A stretch of DNA of 64,000 bases from Paraburkholderia sp. DHOC27 (GTDB lineage: Bacteria; Pseudomonadota; Gammaproteobacteria; Burkholderiales; Burkholderiaceae): positions 310,001 to 374,000 of the forward strand of contig NZ_QVQV01000001.1 in NCBI RefSeq assembly GCF_003429005.1, read 5' to 3'. Both the position numbers and the translations under genes were made by a program. Under the pieces are notes generated by a model. That model saw only the letters and a list, made by a program, of their open reading frames with translations. It was not told where the DNA came from and did no database searches. Shown here in pieces: positions 52,009 through 60,553 of this stretch (positions are counted from its first letter, which is position 1; every line of letters starts with the position of its first letter).

Positions 52009-52974
52009 TTATTTGGTGACCAGATCGACAGGCGTTTCGACCACGCCAGAGAGTTCAGACTGCTTCTTGTGTTCCGACAGAGCCTTCAGCGCCACGTCGA
52101 TACCGAATACGGCCTGCTTGGCAGCGTACTGGTCGGCGGTGGCGAGCACGCGGCCGTCAGCCAGCATCGGCTTGATCGCGCTGATGTCGTCGTAGCCCAC
52201 CACCTGGACTTTACCGGCTTTGCCCGCCGCGCGCACCGCGGAGACCGCGCCGATCGCCATGTTGTCATTGCCGCACAGCAGCGCCTTGACGTCCGGATTC
52301 GCATTCAGGATCTGGCCGGCAACTGCATTGCCCTTGTCGATTTCCCATTCGCCCGATTGCAGCGAAACCACCTTCATGCCGCCCGTCGCCATGGCCTGCT
52401 TGAAGCCGGCCGTGCGTTGCTGCGCGTTGGTGGTGGTCGAGACGCCTTCGATGATCGCGACGTCGTCACCCGACTTCAGGTGCTTGGCCAGGTAGTCGCC
52501 CACCTTCTGCGCGCCCTTCGCGTTGTCCGGACCGACGAACGGGATGTTCAGGTCTTTCGACTTGAGCACGTCCGGATCGAGCTTGTTGTCGATGTTCACC
52601 ACGATGATGCCCGCGTCGACTGCCTTCTTCAGCACCGGTACCAGCGCCTTCGAGTCAGCCGGTGCAATGACCAGCGCGTCGACCTTCGAAACGATCATCT
52701 GTTCGACGATCTGGATCTGCGCTGCCGTATCCGTTTCGTTCTTGATGCCGTTGGTGATCAGGTCGAACTTGGCGGGGTTCTGCTTCTGGTAGTCCTTCGC
52801 GCCATTTTCCATGGTCAGGAAAAACTCATTTGCCAGCGACTTCATCACGAGCGCGACTTTCGGCTTGTGAGCGGCCTGGGCGAATGCCGTGGACATGGGA
52901 AGAATGGACGCTGCAGCCAGGACTGCGCTGGCTACGATAACGCGACGCCGTGCCGGGTGGAAAGGGCGATTCAT
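52009..52974 (-). CDS. rbsB: Ribose ABC transporter periplasmic binding protein
   Basis: A 321-aa periplasmic protein of the LacI/RbsB fold. The signal region MNRPFHPARRRVIVASAVLA with a double-basic start ends near AFAQA; the RRR cluster lacks a full Tat motif. Core stretches are KVALVMKSLANEFFLTMENG, DALVIAPADSKALVPVLKKA and LLCGNDNMAIGAVSAVRAAG. It captures ribose for RbsAC. It is the first gene of the operon, and the 223 bases to the divergent LysR gene contain a 21-bp palindrome. Confidence 0.94.
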   Translation of the reverse strand: MNRPFHPARRRVIVASAVLAAASILPMSTAFAQAAHKPKVALVMKSLANEFFLTMENGAKDYQKQNPAKFDLITNGIKNETDTAAQIQIVEQMIVSKVDALVIAPADSKALVPVLKKAVDAGIIVVNIDNKLDPDVLKSKDLNIPFVGPDNAKGAQKVGDYLAKHLKSGDDVAIIEGVSTTTNAQQRTAGFKQAMATGGMKVVSLQSGEWEIDKGNAVAGQILNANPDVKALLCGNDNMAIGAVSAVRAAGKAGKVQVVGYDDISAIKPMLADGRVLATADQYAAKQAVFGIDVALKALSEHKKQSELSGVVETPVDLVTK

Positions 52975-53072
52975 TGTTGTCTCCGTATCGCTCGTTCGGT
53001 CTACGTACCGTATGTACGGGTAGCCGCCGAGTCGTGTGATGGATTGGGAAGCCACGCCTGCATCCTCTTGGA

Positions 53073-53093
53073 AGAAACAGTCAGACTGTTTCT
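53073..53093. promoter_or_regulatory. 21-bp palindrome in the rbsB-lysR divergent region
   Basis: AGAAACAGTC and GACTGTTTCT are exact reverse complements around a central A (10+1+10). The right arm continues into a direct repeat: TGTTTCTCT occurs at 53087-53095 and again at 53099-53107, a 12-base period. It lies 98 bases before the rbsB start and 104 before the LysR start, an ideal operator position. Confidence 0.65.
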
Positions 53094-53197
53094 CTGCATG
53101 TTTCTCTTCAGATGCTGGGAGCAGTTTAAGCGGTTTCAATGCTATCCGCGCAATCCACGATATGCTATGCCAAATTTTAAAACCGAGCGTTTCAAAA

Positions 53198-54070
53198 ATG
53201 GAACACATAGACTGGGACGATTTGCGGATTCTGGTAGCCATTGCGCGAGGCGGCACCATGCGCTCCGCCGCGGCCGCATGCGATCTTAGTGCACCCACTC
53301 TATCGCGCCGTTTGAGCGAACTGGAGCAGCGGCTAGGTGAACCCCTGATTGACCGCGTGCCCTCTGGATGCACGGTGACCGCCTTCGGTGCACGCGTGCT
53401 GGCGTGGGCCGAGCAGATGGAAGAACTGGCGCACCAGATCGAGCGCGCGGCGGACGTCAACGGCGGCGGTGGACCGCACGGCACGGTGCGGATCAACGCG
53501 GCGGAATGGCCGTCGTACATTCTGCTGAAACTGCTCGGATCGTTCCAGGAGCGCTTGCCGGGTCTCGCCATCGAAGTGCTGACATCACAGCGGCCGTATA
53601 GTCTCGCACGACGCGAAGCCGACATCGCGCTGTGGTCCGAGTGCCCGGATGAGGGCGATCTGTACGTGCGGCGGATCGGCAAGATCCGCTTTGGCCTGTT
53701 CAGCTCGCGCGACTACTACCTGCGTCACAAGACGGCGATCACGCGCAAAGAATGGGACAAGCTGTCATTCGTCGGGTATGACGACCGGCGCGCCGATCAT
53801 CCGGCCACACAGTGGCTCAAGACGTTGCCGGGGGCGCCCGTGCCCACGCTGCGCAGCAGTTATGGTACGGGCGTGTTCGACGGCGTGATGGGCGGCTCGG
53901 GCCTCGGCGTGCTCGCGCAACTCGCCGGCGACACGACGAGCGAACTGGTCTGCCTCGAACGGCACATCAAGACGCTCGATCAGGATGTCTGGATGGTGCT
54001 GCACCCCGCGCTGCGCGACAGCGAGCGCATCCGCACGGTGGCGAATCTGCTGGCGGACATTTTCCGGTAG
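53198..54070 (+). CDS. LysR-family regulator, divergent from the rbs operon
   Basis: A 290-aa regulator with HTH WDDLRILVAIARGGTMRSAA, CDLSAPTLSRRLSELEQRLG and an effector domain beginning near residue 90. The effector part lacks the usual length by a few residues but is intact. Ribose operons are normally controlled by the LacI-type RbsR; none is found here, so this LysR protein is the probable regulator. The ATG at 53198 is chosen because upstream in-frame sequence overlaps the palindromic promoter region. Confidence 0.9.
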   Translation: MEHIDWDDLRILVAIARGGTMRSAAAACDLSAPTLSRRLSELEQRLGEPLIDRVPSGCTVTAFGARVLAWAEQMEELAHQIERAADVNGGGGPHGTVRINAAEWPSYILLKLLGSFQERLPGLAIEVLTSQRPYSLARREADIALWSECPDEGDLYVRRIGKIRFGLFSSRDYYLRHKTAITRKEWDKLSFVGYDDRRADHPATQWLKTLPGAPVPTLRSSYGTGVFDGVMGGSGLGVLAQLAGDTTSELVCLERHIKTLDQDVWMVLHPALRDSERIRTVANLLADIFR

Positions 54071-54249
54071 AGGCGGACGAGGGTCGCTTAGGTGGATGAG
54101 AGGCGGCGGCGAATCGTCTGACGGTTCAAGCCACCACCGGTGGCTCGGCACAAGCCGCGGCAAAAGGCACGCCCCTTGCGGCCACTCACGGTATTCGCTG
54201 ATATCTGGCGGGTATAGAATCCGCCCAAAGTGTCATAAGGCCCATTCGA

Positions 54250-54354
54250 ATGACTGCTCGACCGCCCGCTACCGCTGAGCCACTAACCGCAAGCAACGCG
54301 CACGGCGATTCAGGTTGTCTCAACGAGAAGCTGCCCGGTCGGAGACCACTGTGA
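54250..54354 (+). CDS. Possible 34-residue leader peptide coupled to the large regulator
   Basis: A short frame, MTARPPATAEPLTASNAHGD onward, ends in CTGTGA so that its TGA overlaps the GTG start of the large winged-helix/ATPase gene (GTGA). The overlap would allow translational coupling. There is no homology to judge by and the peptide is polar and Pro/Ala-rich, so it may be fortuitous. Confidence 0.25.
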   Translation: MTARPPATAEPLTASNAHGDSGCLNEKLPGRRPL

Positions 54355-57300
54355 TCGACTTCCCGCCTTTCCGGCTCGACCGGGCCAACCAGTGCATCTG
54401 GCACCTCGCGCCGGACGGGGAGCAGCGCCGGCTCACGCTCACGCCGCGCGCCTACGACATGCTGCAGTATCTCGTCGAGAACGCCGGACGCCTCGTCACA
54501 CACGATGAATTTCTCGACGCGCTCTGGCCCGACGTGCATGTGCAACCGGAGGTGCTGAAGGCGCACATGCTGTCGATCCGCGCGGCACTCGGCGACGATC
54601 CCGCCCAGCCGCGCTTCATCGAGACGCTGCGCGGTCGGGGCTACCGCTTCATCGCACCGCTGCAAAGTGCACCACAGGCTTCGCACCAGGCTAATGCTGG
54701 CGAAACGCTCAACGCCGCGAAACTCACGCATGGCAAATTCGTCGGTCGCGCCGCCCAACTCGCGCGGCTCAAGACCTTGTTCGCCGAAGCCTGCGAGGGT
54801 GAACCGCGTGTCGTGTTCGTGGCGGGCGAGCCAGGCATCGGCAAGACGACGCTCGTCAACCAGTTCCTCGAATTCGTCGAAGGTCATGGCGATGTGCTGA
54901 CTTCGCTCGGGCGCTGCGTGGAAGGCTACGGCGGCACGGAACCCTACTACCCCGTGCTCGAAGCGCTTGCCCAGCTTGCCCGCGGCGACGCGGGCGACGC
55001 GATCACGCGCAGCCTGATCGCCATTGCACCAACATGGGCCGTGCAGTTGTCCGGTTCCGTGCCGCAGCGTCATCGCGCGGCGCTGCAGCGTCAGGTGATC
55101 GGCGCGGCTGCGGGCCGGATGCTGCGCGAGATCTGCGAATTCCTCGAAGCGCTGTCGTTGCAGCGGCCGGTCGTGCTGGTCTTCGAAGATCTGCACTGGT
55201 CCGATTACTCGACCGTCGACATGCTCTCCGCCCTCGCCCGCCATCGCAGCCACGCGCGGCTGATGATCGTCGCCACCTACCGCCCCGAGGATGCGGAGGT
55301 CGTGCAGCACCCGTTGTGCCGTCTCAATCGCGATCTCGGTTTGCAGAAGCTCTGTCACGACATCGTGCTCGAACCGCTGAGCGAAGACGCGATTGCCGAA
55401 TATCTGAAAGCCGAAGCGCTGCATGCGCATGCGCGCGGTTTCGCCCATCTGATCCGCGAGCGCTCCGGCGGCAATCCGCTCTTCATGGTCGCGACGCTCG
55501 ATCATCTGGTCGAGCAAGGCATTGCCCAATCGACGCCGGAAGGCTGGAAGCTGCATCTCTCGCCCACCGAGGTGAGACTCGAAGTGCCGTTGACGCTGAG
55601 CCAGGTGATCGAGCATCGCATCCAGCGTCTGTCCCACGATCAGCAACGCGCGCTCGAAGCCGCCAGCGTCGCCGGCCTCACGTTCGACGCAAGCAGCGTC
55701 GCGCCGGCTGCCGCGCTGAGCCAGGAAGATTTCGAGGAGATCTGCGAGGCGCTCTGCCGACAGGAAAGCTTCATTCGCCGCGAGCCGCCCACGGCGCTCG
55801 GTCCCGATGCACTCGCGCGCACCTACGGCTTTCGCCACACCATGTACCGGCAGACCTTCTACGAACGCCAGGGCATGCTGCGCACCGCGCAATCGCATCT
55901 GCGTATCGCGCAGGCGCTCGAAGCACGTCATACGCCCGAGGCACGCGGCAGTCTCGCTGCCGAACTGGCGCAGCACTATGCGGCGGCCAAGCAATGGACC
56001 CACGCGCTCACGTATCTGCGCATGGCCATCCAGACCGCCAAGAAGCGGCTCGCCTACAACGACGCGCTCGCCATCTTCGACCGCGCGATGATGCTGGCGG
56101 CCAATCTGCCGAACGAGGCACGCGCAGCCGCCGAGACCGAATTCCTCGAAGGCCGCGCGTCGATCTTCGCGGCGGCGCACGACCCGCGTGCGCGCGAAAC
56201 CTGCGAGCAACTCGTGCAGCGTGCCGCGCAGCACGGCCTGATCGACATCCAGAGCCGCGCCTTGTTGAGCCTCGCTTACGCGTATAGCTGGCGGGACCAG
56301 TTGCGGTGCGGTCAGATCATCGACGAAGCGCTGGAACTCAGCGAGCGGCAAACCAACCAGCAGCAGCAGGCACGCACGCGCATAAGCTGCTCCGTCTGGC
56401 GGATGTGGGTGCACGGCTGGTCAGCGGACGACATGCGCCGCTGCGACGCCGCGCTCGATGCACTGCGCGCCGGTGACGATCCCTTCACGACAGCATGGTC
56501 GCTGTGCGAGTACAGCATGGTGTGCCTCGTGACATCGCGCTATCAGGAAGCACAGGACACCATTCTTGCGAGCTACCGCTTCCTCGTCGAGCATGACGAG
56601 AACCGTCCCGAGTTCAACATGGCGCGCGCCACCTGGATGGTGCAGCTCGGCTTGCCGTGGACGCAGCTTTATCTCGGCGAGCTCGGGCGCGCGCAGCAGG
56701 AGTTCGACCGCGCCATCGCAACCTATGCGGACAACGGCAATCAGTACGGCGCCGATACGCTCACGCTGTATCGCTGCTGGCTGCAATTTCATGCGCTCGA
56801 CTTCGACGCGGTGCTGGAGTCGTGCGCACAGGTGCTCGACGAGCGTCGCACGCAACTGTCCGGCCGCAAGTCGATCCTGCCCGCCGAAGAGCGGCTCGCC
56901 ATTTTGCTGGTCGGTCTCGCCCGCGCCGGTCGCGGCGATACCCATGCGGCCCGTCTGCATCTGAAGAACGTCATGGAGCGCATGGACACGCAACCGGTGA
57001 TCTTCGACTGGTACTGGCGTCTGCCGCTCGAATGGGGACTCGCGAACGTCGCGCTGATGGAAGGCGAGTTGAGCGAAGCGGCAACGCATGCGGCCAGCCT
57101 CGTGCAACTCGCCCAGAATACGGAAGAACGTACGTGGCAGGGTCTGGCGTGGGAGCTACAGGCGCGCGTTGCGCTCGCGCAGGGCGCAACTGAAGAGGCC
57201 GTGACCTGCATCGAACAGGCGCTCGACGCCACGCGGCATTTCCAGACCCCGCTCGCGGACTGGCGCATCCATCGCACGGCCGCGCGTGTCTACGACCGAC

Positions 57301-57419
57301 GCGGCGAAACGAAGACGGCGGCGCAGCACGTCGGGCTCAGCAGCGCCAAGAAAGCGGCGCTCACGGCGAGTCTGCCGGCAGGGCATCGTCTGCGCGAGTC
57401 GCTCGAAACCGGCGTCTAG
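54351..57419 (+). CDS. Giant winged-helix/AAA-STAND ATPase/TPR regulator, paralogue 1
   Basis: About 1022 aa in three parts. Residues 1-100 are an OmpR/CadC-type winged helix (FPPFRLDRANQCIWHL, LVTHDEFLDALWPDVHVQPE, FIETLRGRGYRFIAPL). Residues 130-450 are a STAND-like ATPase with Walker A GEPGIGKTT near residue 159 and Walker B VVLVFEDLHWSDYST near 275, plus the shared CVEGYGGTEPYYPVLEAL. The rest is a helical TPR-like array, probably for ligand or partner binding. No membrane segment is seen, so it is a cytoplasmic one-component regulator. GTG at 54351 follows GGAGACC; a TTG at 54315 would add 12 residues. It is homologous over its full length to the gene facing it. Confidence 0.9.
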   Translation: MIDFPPFRLDRANQCIWHLAPDGEQRRLTLTPRAYDMLQYLVENAGRLVTHDEFLDALWPDVHVQPEVLKAHMLSIRAALGDDPAQPRFIETLRGRGYRFIAPLQSAPQASHQANAGETLNAAKLTHGKFVGRAAQLARLKTLFAEACEGEPRVVFVAGEPGIGKTTLVNQFLEFVEGHGDVLTSLGRCVEGYGGTEPYYPVLEALAQLARGDAGDAITRSLIAIAPTWAVQLSGSVPQRHRAALQRQVIGAAAGRMLREICEFLEALSLQRPVVLVFEDLHWSDYSTVDMLSALARHRSHARLMIVATYRPEDAEVVQHPLCRLNRDLGLQKLCHDIVLEPLSEDAIAEYLKAEALHAHARGFAHLIRERSGGNPLFMVATLDHLVEQGIAQSTPEGWKLHLSPTEVRLEVPLTLSQVIEHRIQRLSHDQQRALEAASVAGLTFDASSVAPAAALSQEDFEEICEALCRQESFIRREPPTALGPDALARTYGFRHTMYRQTFYERQGMLRTAQSHLRIAQALEARHTPEARGSLAAELAQHYAAAKQWTHALTYLRMAIQTAKKRLAYNDALAIFDRAMMLAANLPNEARAAAETEFLEGRASIFAAAHDPRARETCEQLVQRAAQHGLIDIQSRALLSLAYAYSWRDQLRCGQIIDEALELSERQTNQQQQARTRISCSVWRMWVHGWSADDMRRCDAALDALRAGDDPFTTAWSLCEYSMVCLVTSRYQEAQDTILASYRFLVEHDENRPEFNMARATWMVQLGLPWTQLYLGELGRAQQEFDRAIATYADNGNQYGADTLTLYRCWLQFHALDFDAVLESCAQVLDERRTQLSGRKSILPAEERLAILLVGLARAGRGDTHAARLHLKNVMERMDTQPVIFDWYWRLPLEWGLANVALMEGELSEAATHAASLVQLAQNTEERTWQGLAWELQARVALAQGATEEAVTCIEQALDATRHFQTPLADWRIHRTAARVYDRRGETKTAAQHVGLSSAKKAALTASLPAGHRLRESLETGV

Positions 57420-60400
57420 GTAAGCACGGTCGTCACATCGTCCGAAAGACGGCGCCCGAAGCTCGAATCCGTACCGAGCGAATCGGTGAGGCGTGCGCGT
57501 GCCTCGACGCAGCGTTGTCGCGCGAGCAGCGCCTGTGCATCGTCGCCCCTCGCCTGATACAACTGCGCCGCCGTGCGTTGCAAACGCCACGCCACCAGCG
57601 GCGTCTCGAAGCCTTCGCCCGCTGCAAAGGCCGCGTCGATGTGCACGCCGGCACTTTCCAGATCGCCGTCGTGCAGCGACACGCGCGCCATCGAGTCCCA
57701 GGCGAGCGTCTGCCAGGTGCGCTCCTCAGTGGCAAGCGCCTGGTCCAGAAAGCGCCGCGCACGATGCCGTGCCGTGACAGGCTCGCCGTTGGCCAACGCG
57801 AGATCGACGCTGCCCCATTCGATCGCGAGCCGCCAGTACCAGTCGAACATGATCGGCTCGTGCTCCATCTGACGTTCGGCTTCGGCAAAACACGCGGCGG
57901 CCTGCTCACGCTGGTTCAGCCCCGCATGGGCGAGCCCCGCGAGGATCGTCCAGACGCGTTGCTGCGGCGGCAGCATCGCCGTGCGCTCGCGTGCCTGCAT
58001 GCCTGAGGTGGGACGATCCATTGCAGCGCGGAACTGCCGGTCGAGGTCGAGGACCGTCTCGAAGTCCATCGTATGCACCAGCAGCCAGCCACGATAAACC
58101 TGCAACGTACGCGCTGCGAAGTAATTGCCGTTGTCGTGAAAGAGCCGGATGCCGCGGTCGAATTCCTCGAGCGAACGGCCCATCTCGCCAAGTGACAGAT
58201 ACGCCCACGCCACGCCCAGACATACCATCCACATTCCGCGTGAGATGTCGAAGCCGGGATGCTTCACCGCGTGCGCGTACAACACCTGATAGCTGGTGCG
58301 CGCGTTGTTGAGCGTCTTGCGATACTGCGTGGATACCATCAGCATCATGCAGTAGTCGAGTTGCGCTTTGGCAATGGCGAGGCCATCGCCGGTGTCGCGC
58401 AGTACCTCGAGCGCGACCGCGCATTCACGCGCGTCGTCTGCGGACCAGCCGCGCGTCCAGACGCGCCGGATGCTGCAAATCATTCGCGTCGATGCACCCA
58501 CTCGTGGATCGGGAAACGCCACGCTCAAGCGCAGCGCTTCGTCGAGACACTCCAGCGAGCGCGCCTGATCGCTCCAGCTCAACACGTACGAGAGGCCCGG
58601 CAGCACCCGCAACTGCACATCGGTTCGGCCGAGCTGCGCCGCCTGTTCGTTCAGCTCGACATACGCGGCCACGGCCTGCTGATCGTGTGCGGCCGCGTAC
58701 AGCGCCGCGCGGGTTTCGAGAAATTCGAGGCGGCGCAGCGCGCGCACATCGGCGGGCAGCCGCGCCAGCAAAGCGTCGGCCTGATCGAGCAGCGCCACGG
58801 TTTCGCGGTAAGCGTGCCGCACCTTCGCGGTTTGCAGTGCGCGTCGCACGTAGTCGAGCGCCTTGTCCCATTGCCGCGCGCCGGCGAAGTGCAGGCAAAG
58901 CGCAGCGGCGATGCCATCCCGCTCGCCCGCTGGATACAGACACTCGAGACGCTCGCCGATCAGCCGGTGCGAGGTCGAACGTCGAGTCAGACCCTGGCGC
59001 TCATAGAACACGTCGCGCACCAAGGTATGGCTGAAGCTGAACACCTGCACTGTGGCGTCGGGCAATTCGTCGGTGCCCACGCGACGCACGAACTGACCAT
59101 GACGCGCGAGCCCATCGCAGAGGTCTTCGAAATTCGCCACCGGCATGCCCGCGGCCTCGGCCACCGTCTGCGCCGAAAAGCGCATACCGGCGACGCTCGC
59201 CGCTTCCAGCGCGCGTTGCACGTCGGGAGCGAGCAGTTGAATGCGGGCTTCGAACACCTGGGCGATGGTGCGCGGCAACGCGTCACGCAGTTGCGAGGTG
59301 GGCGCGGTTTGCAGCCAGCCGTCGGGGGTTTTGCGGACCCACCCGCATTCGTGCAGATGATCGAGCAGCGCCTGCATGAAGAGCGGATTGCCGCCACAAC
59401 GCTCGGCGACGAAATGCGCGAGTTCTTCGTCGAGTGGATTGGGCGCGGCGCCTTGCGTCAACCACGTCCCAATCCCCACGCGTGAGAGCGGCGCGAGTTC
59501 GAGCACCATGCACGCGCCGCGCAGCAACAACGCATCGCTCAGCTTGATGACGGGATGTTGCGTCGACTCCGCGTCTTCGCGCCGGAACGTGGCAACCAGC
59601 ATGATCCGCGCGGTATTCAGGCGACCCGCGAGGACCGCCAGCATGTCGATGGTCGAGACATCGGACCAGTGCAGATCTTCGAGCACCAGCAGCAACAGAC
59701 GTTGCTTCGCGAGTGCTTCCAGCAGATCGCAGATCTCCCGCAACATGCGTTCGCGTCCGGCGCCCACCGTGTGCGCAAACAGCGATTCCCGCGCCGAGGC
59801 GGGCACGTGAGCGGGCAGCAACACGGCCCACGTCGGCGCCAGGTCGATGAGCGCCGCGACGATCTGCTTGCCGCCGGCACTTCTGCACAAGCGAGCCAGT
59901 CCTTGCAGCAAGGGATAGAACGGCTCGGTGCCGCCGTAGCCTTCGATGCACTCGCCGCTGAGGATGCACACGTCCTCCAGACCTGCGGAGCCGTGCATGA
60001 AATCAGATGCTGGATCGAGCGCCGCGCCGATGAACTCATCGACGAGCGCGGTCTTGCCGATGCCCGCCTCACCGGATACGAAAACCCACTGGCTTCGGCC
60101 CGTCTGCGCGCGTTGCCATGCGCTCTGCAACGCGTGCCGTTCTGCGACGCGCTCGACAAAATATTCGCTGCGCCGCGCGGCATGGCCCGATGCCATCGCC
60201 GCCGTGGGTGTATCGACCGCCGCGATGAAACGGTAGCCTCGACCCCGATGGGTTTCGATGAAACGCGGTTGCCTGACGTCATCGCCAAGCACGCGCCGCA
60301 GCGTCACGATGTGCCCCTTCAGCACTTCCGGCAGCACATGCACGTCCGGCCAGACGGCGTCGAGCAAAGCCTCGATCGACATGAGCCGCTGCGGATGCTC

Positions 60401-60553
60401 GACGAGCTGGCGCAGCACCGCAAAGGTCTTGGGCGGCAGGTCGATGCGCGTGGGCGCCTGCGACGCGTCGAGCCGCCACAAACATTGATTGGACAAATCA
60501 AGCCGGAAGCCTGCGAAGTGAATCGCCGTCGGCGCAAAGAAGTCGGCGTTCAA
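57416..60553 (-). CDS. Giant winged-helix/AAA-STAND ATPase/TPR regulator, paralogue 2
   Basis: A 1045-aa protein with the same order: winged helix (FAGFRLDLSNQCLWRLDA, DAVWPDVHVLPEVLKGHIVT, THRGRGYRFIAAV), ATPase with Walker A GEAGIGKTALVDEF near residue 160 and Walker B LLLVLEDLHWSDVSTID near 290, ECIEGYGGTEPFYPLLQGLA, then TPR-like repeats. Matching distal blocks such as RVWTRGWSADDARECAVALE, FDWYWRLAIEWGSVDLAL and ATEERTWQTLAWDSMARVSL show paralogy with the facing gene. Its TAG and the other gene's TAG share one CTAG. Its ATG overlaps the stop of the LuxR-type gene by four bases, so the two are co-translated. Confidence 0.9.
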   Translation of the reverse strand: MNADFFAPTAIHFAGFRLDLSNQCLWRLDASQAPTRIDLPPKTFAVLRQLVEHPQRLMSIEALLDAVWPDVHVLPEVLKGHIVTLRRVLGDDVRQPRFIETHRGRGYRFIAAVDTPTAAMASGHAARRSEYFVERVAERHALQSAWQRAQTGRSQWVFVSGEAGIGKTALVDEFIGAALDPASDFMHGSAGLEDVCILSGECIEGYGGTEPFYPLLQGLARLCRSAGGKQIVAALIDLAPTWAVLLPAHVPASARESLFAHTVGAGRERMLREICDLLEALAKQRLLLLVLEDLHWSDVSTIDMLAVLAGRLNTARIMLVATFRREDAESTQHPVIKLSDALLLRGACMVLELAPLSRVGIGTWLTQGAAPNPLDEELAHFVAERCGGNPLFMQALLDHLHECGWVRKTPDGWLQTAPTSQLRDALPRTIAQVFEARIQLLAPDVQRALEAASVAGMRFSAQTVAEAAGMPVANFEDLCDGLARHGQFVRRVGTDELPDATVQVFSFSHTLVRDVFYERQGLTRRSTSHRLIGERLECLYPAGERDGIAAALCLHFAGARQWDKALDYVRRALQTAKVRHAYRETVALLDQADALLARLPADVRALRRLEFLETRAALYAAAHDQQAVAAYVELNEQAAQLGRTDVQLRVLPGLSYVLSWSDQARSLECLDEALRLSVAFPDPRVGASTRMICSIRRVWTRGWSADDARECAVALEVLRDTGDGLAIAKAQLDYCMMLMVSTQYRKTLNNARTSYQVLYAHAVKHPGFDISRGMWMVCLGVAWAYLSLGEMGRSLEEFDRGIRLFHDNGNYFAARTLQVYRGWLLVHTMDFETVLDLDRQFRAAMDRPTSGMQARERTAMLPPQQRVWTILAGLAHAGLNQREQAAACFAEAERQMEHEPIMFDWYWRLAIEWGSVDLALANGEPVTARHRARRFLDQALATEERTWQTLAWDSMARVSLHDGDLESAGVHIDAAFAAGEGFETPLVAWRLQRTAAQLYQARGDDAQALLARQRCVEARARLTDSLGTDSSFGRRLSDDVTTVLT

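Noticed and set aside
54186..56414. A 742-codon minus-strand frame opposite the first giant regulator
   Set aside because: Composition is typical of antisense shadow frames and no domain is visible, while the plus strand encodes a complete winged helix and ATPase.
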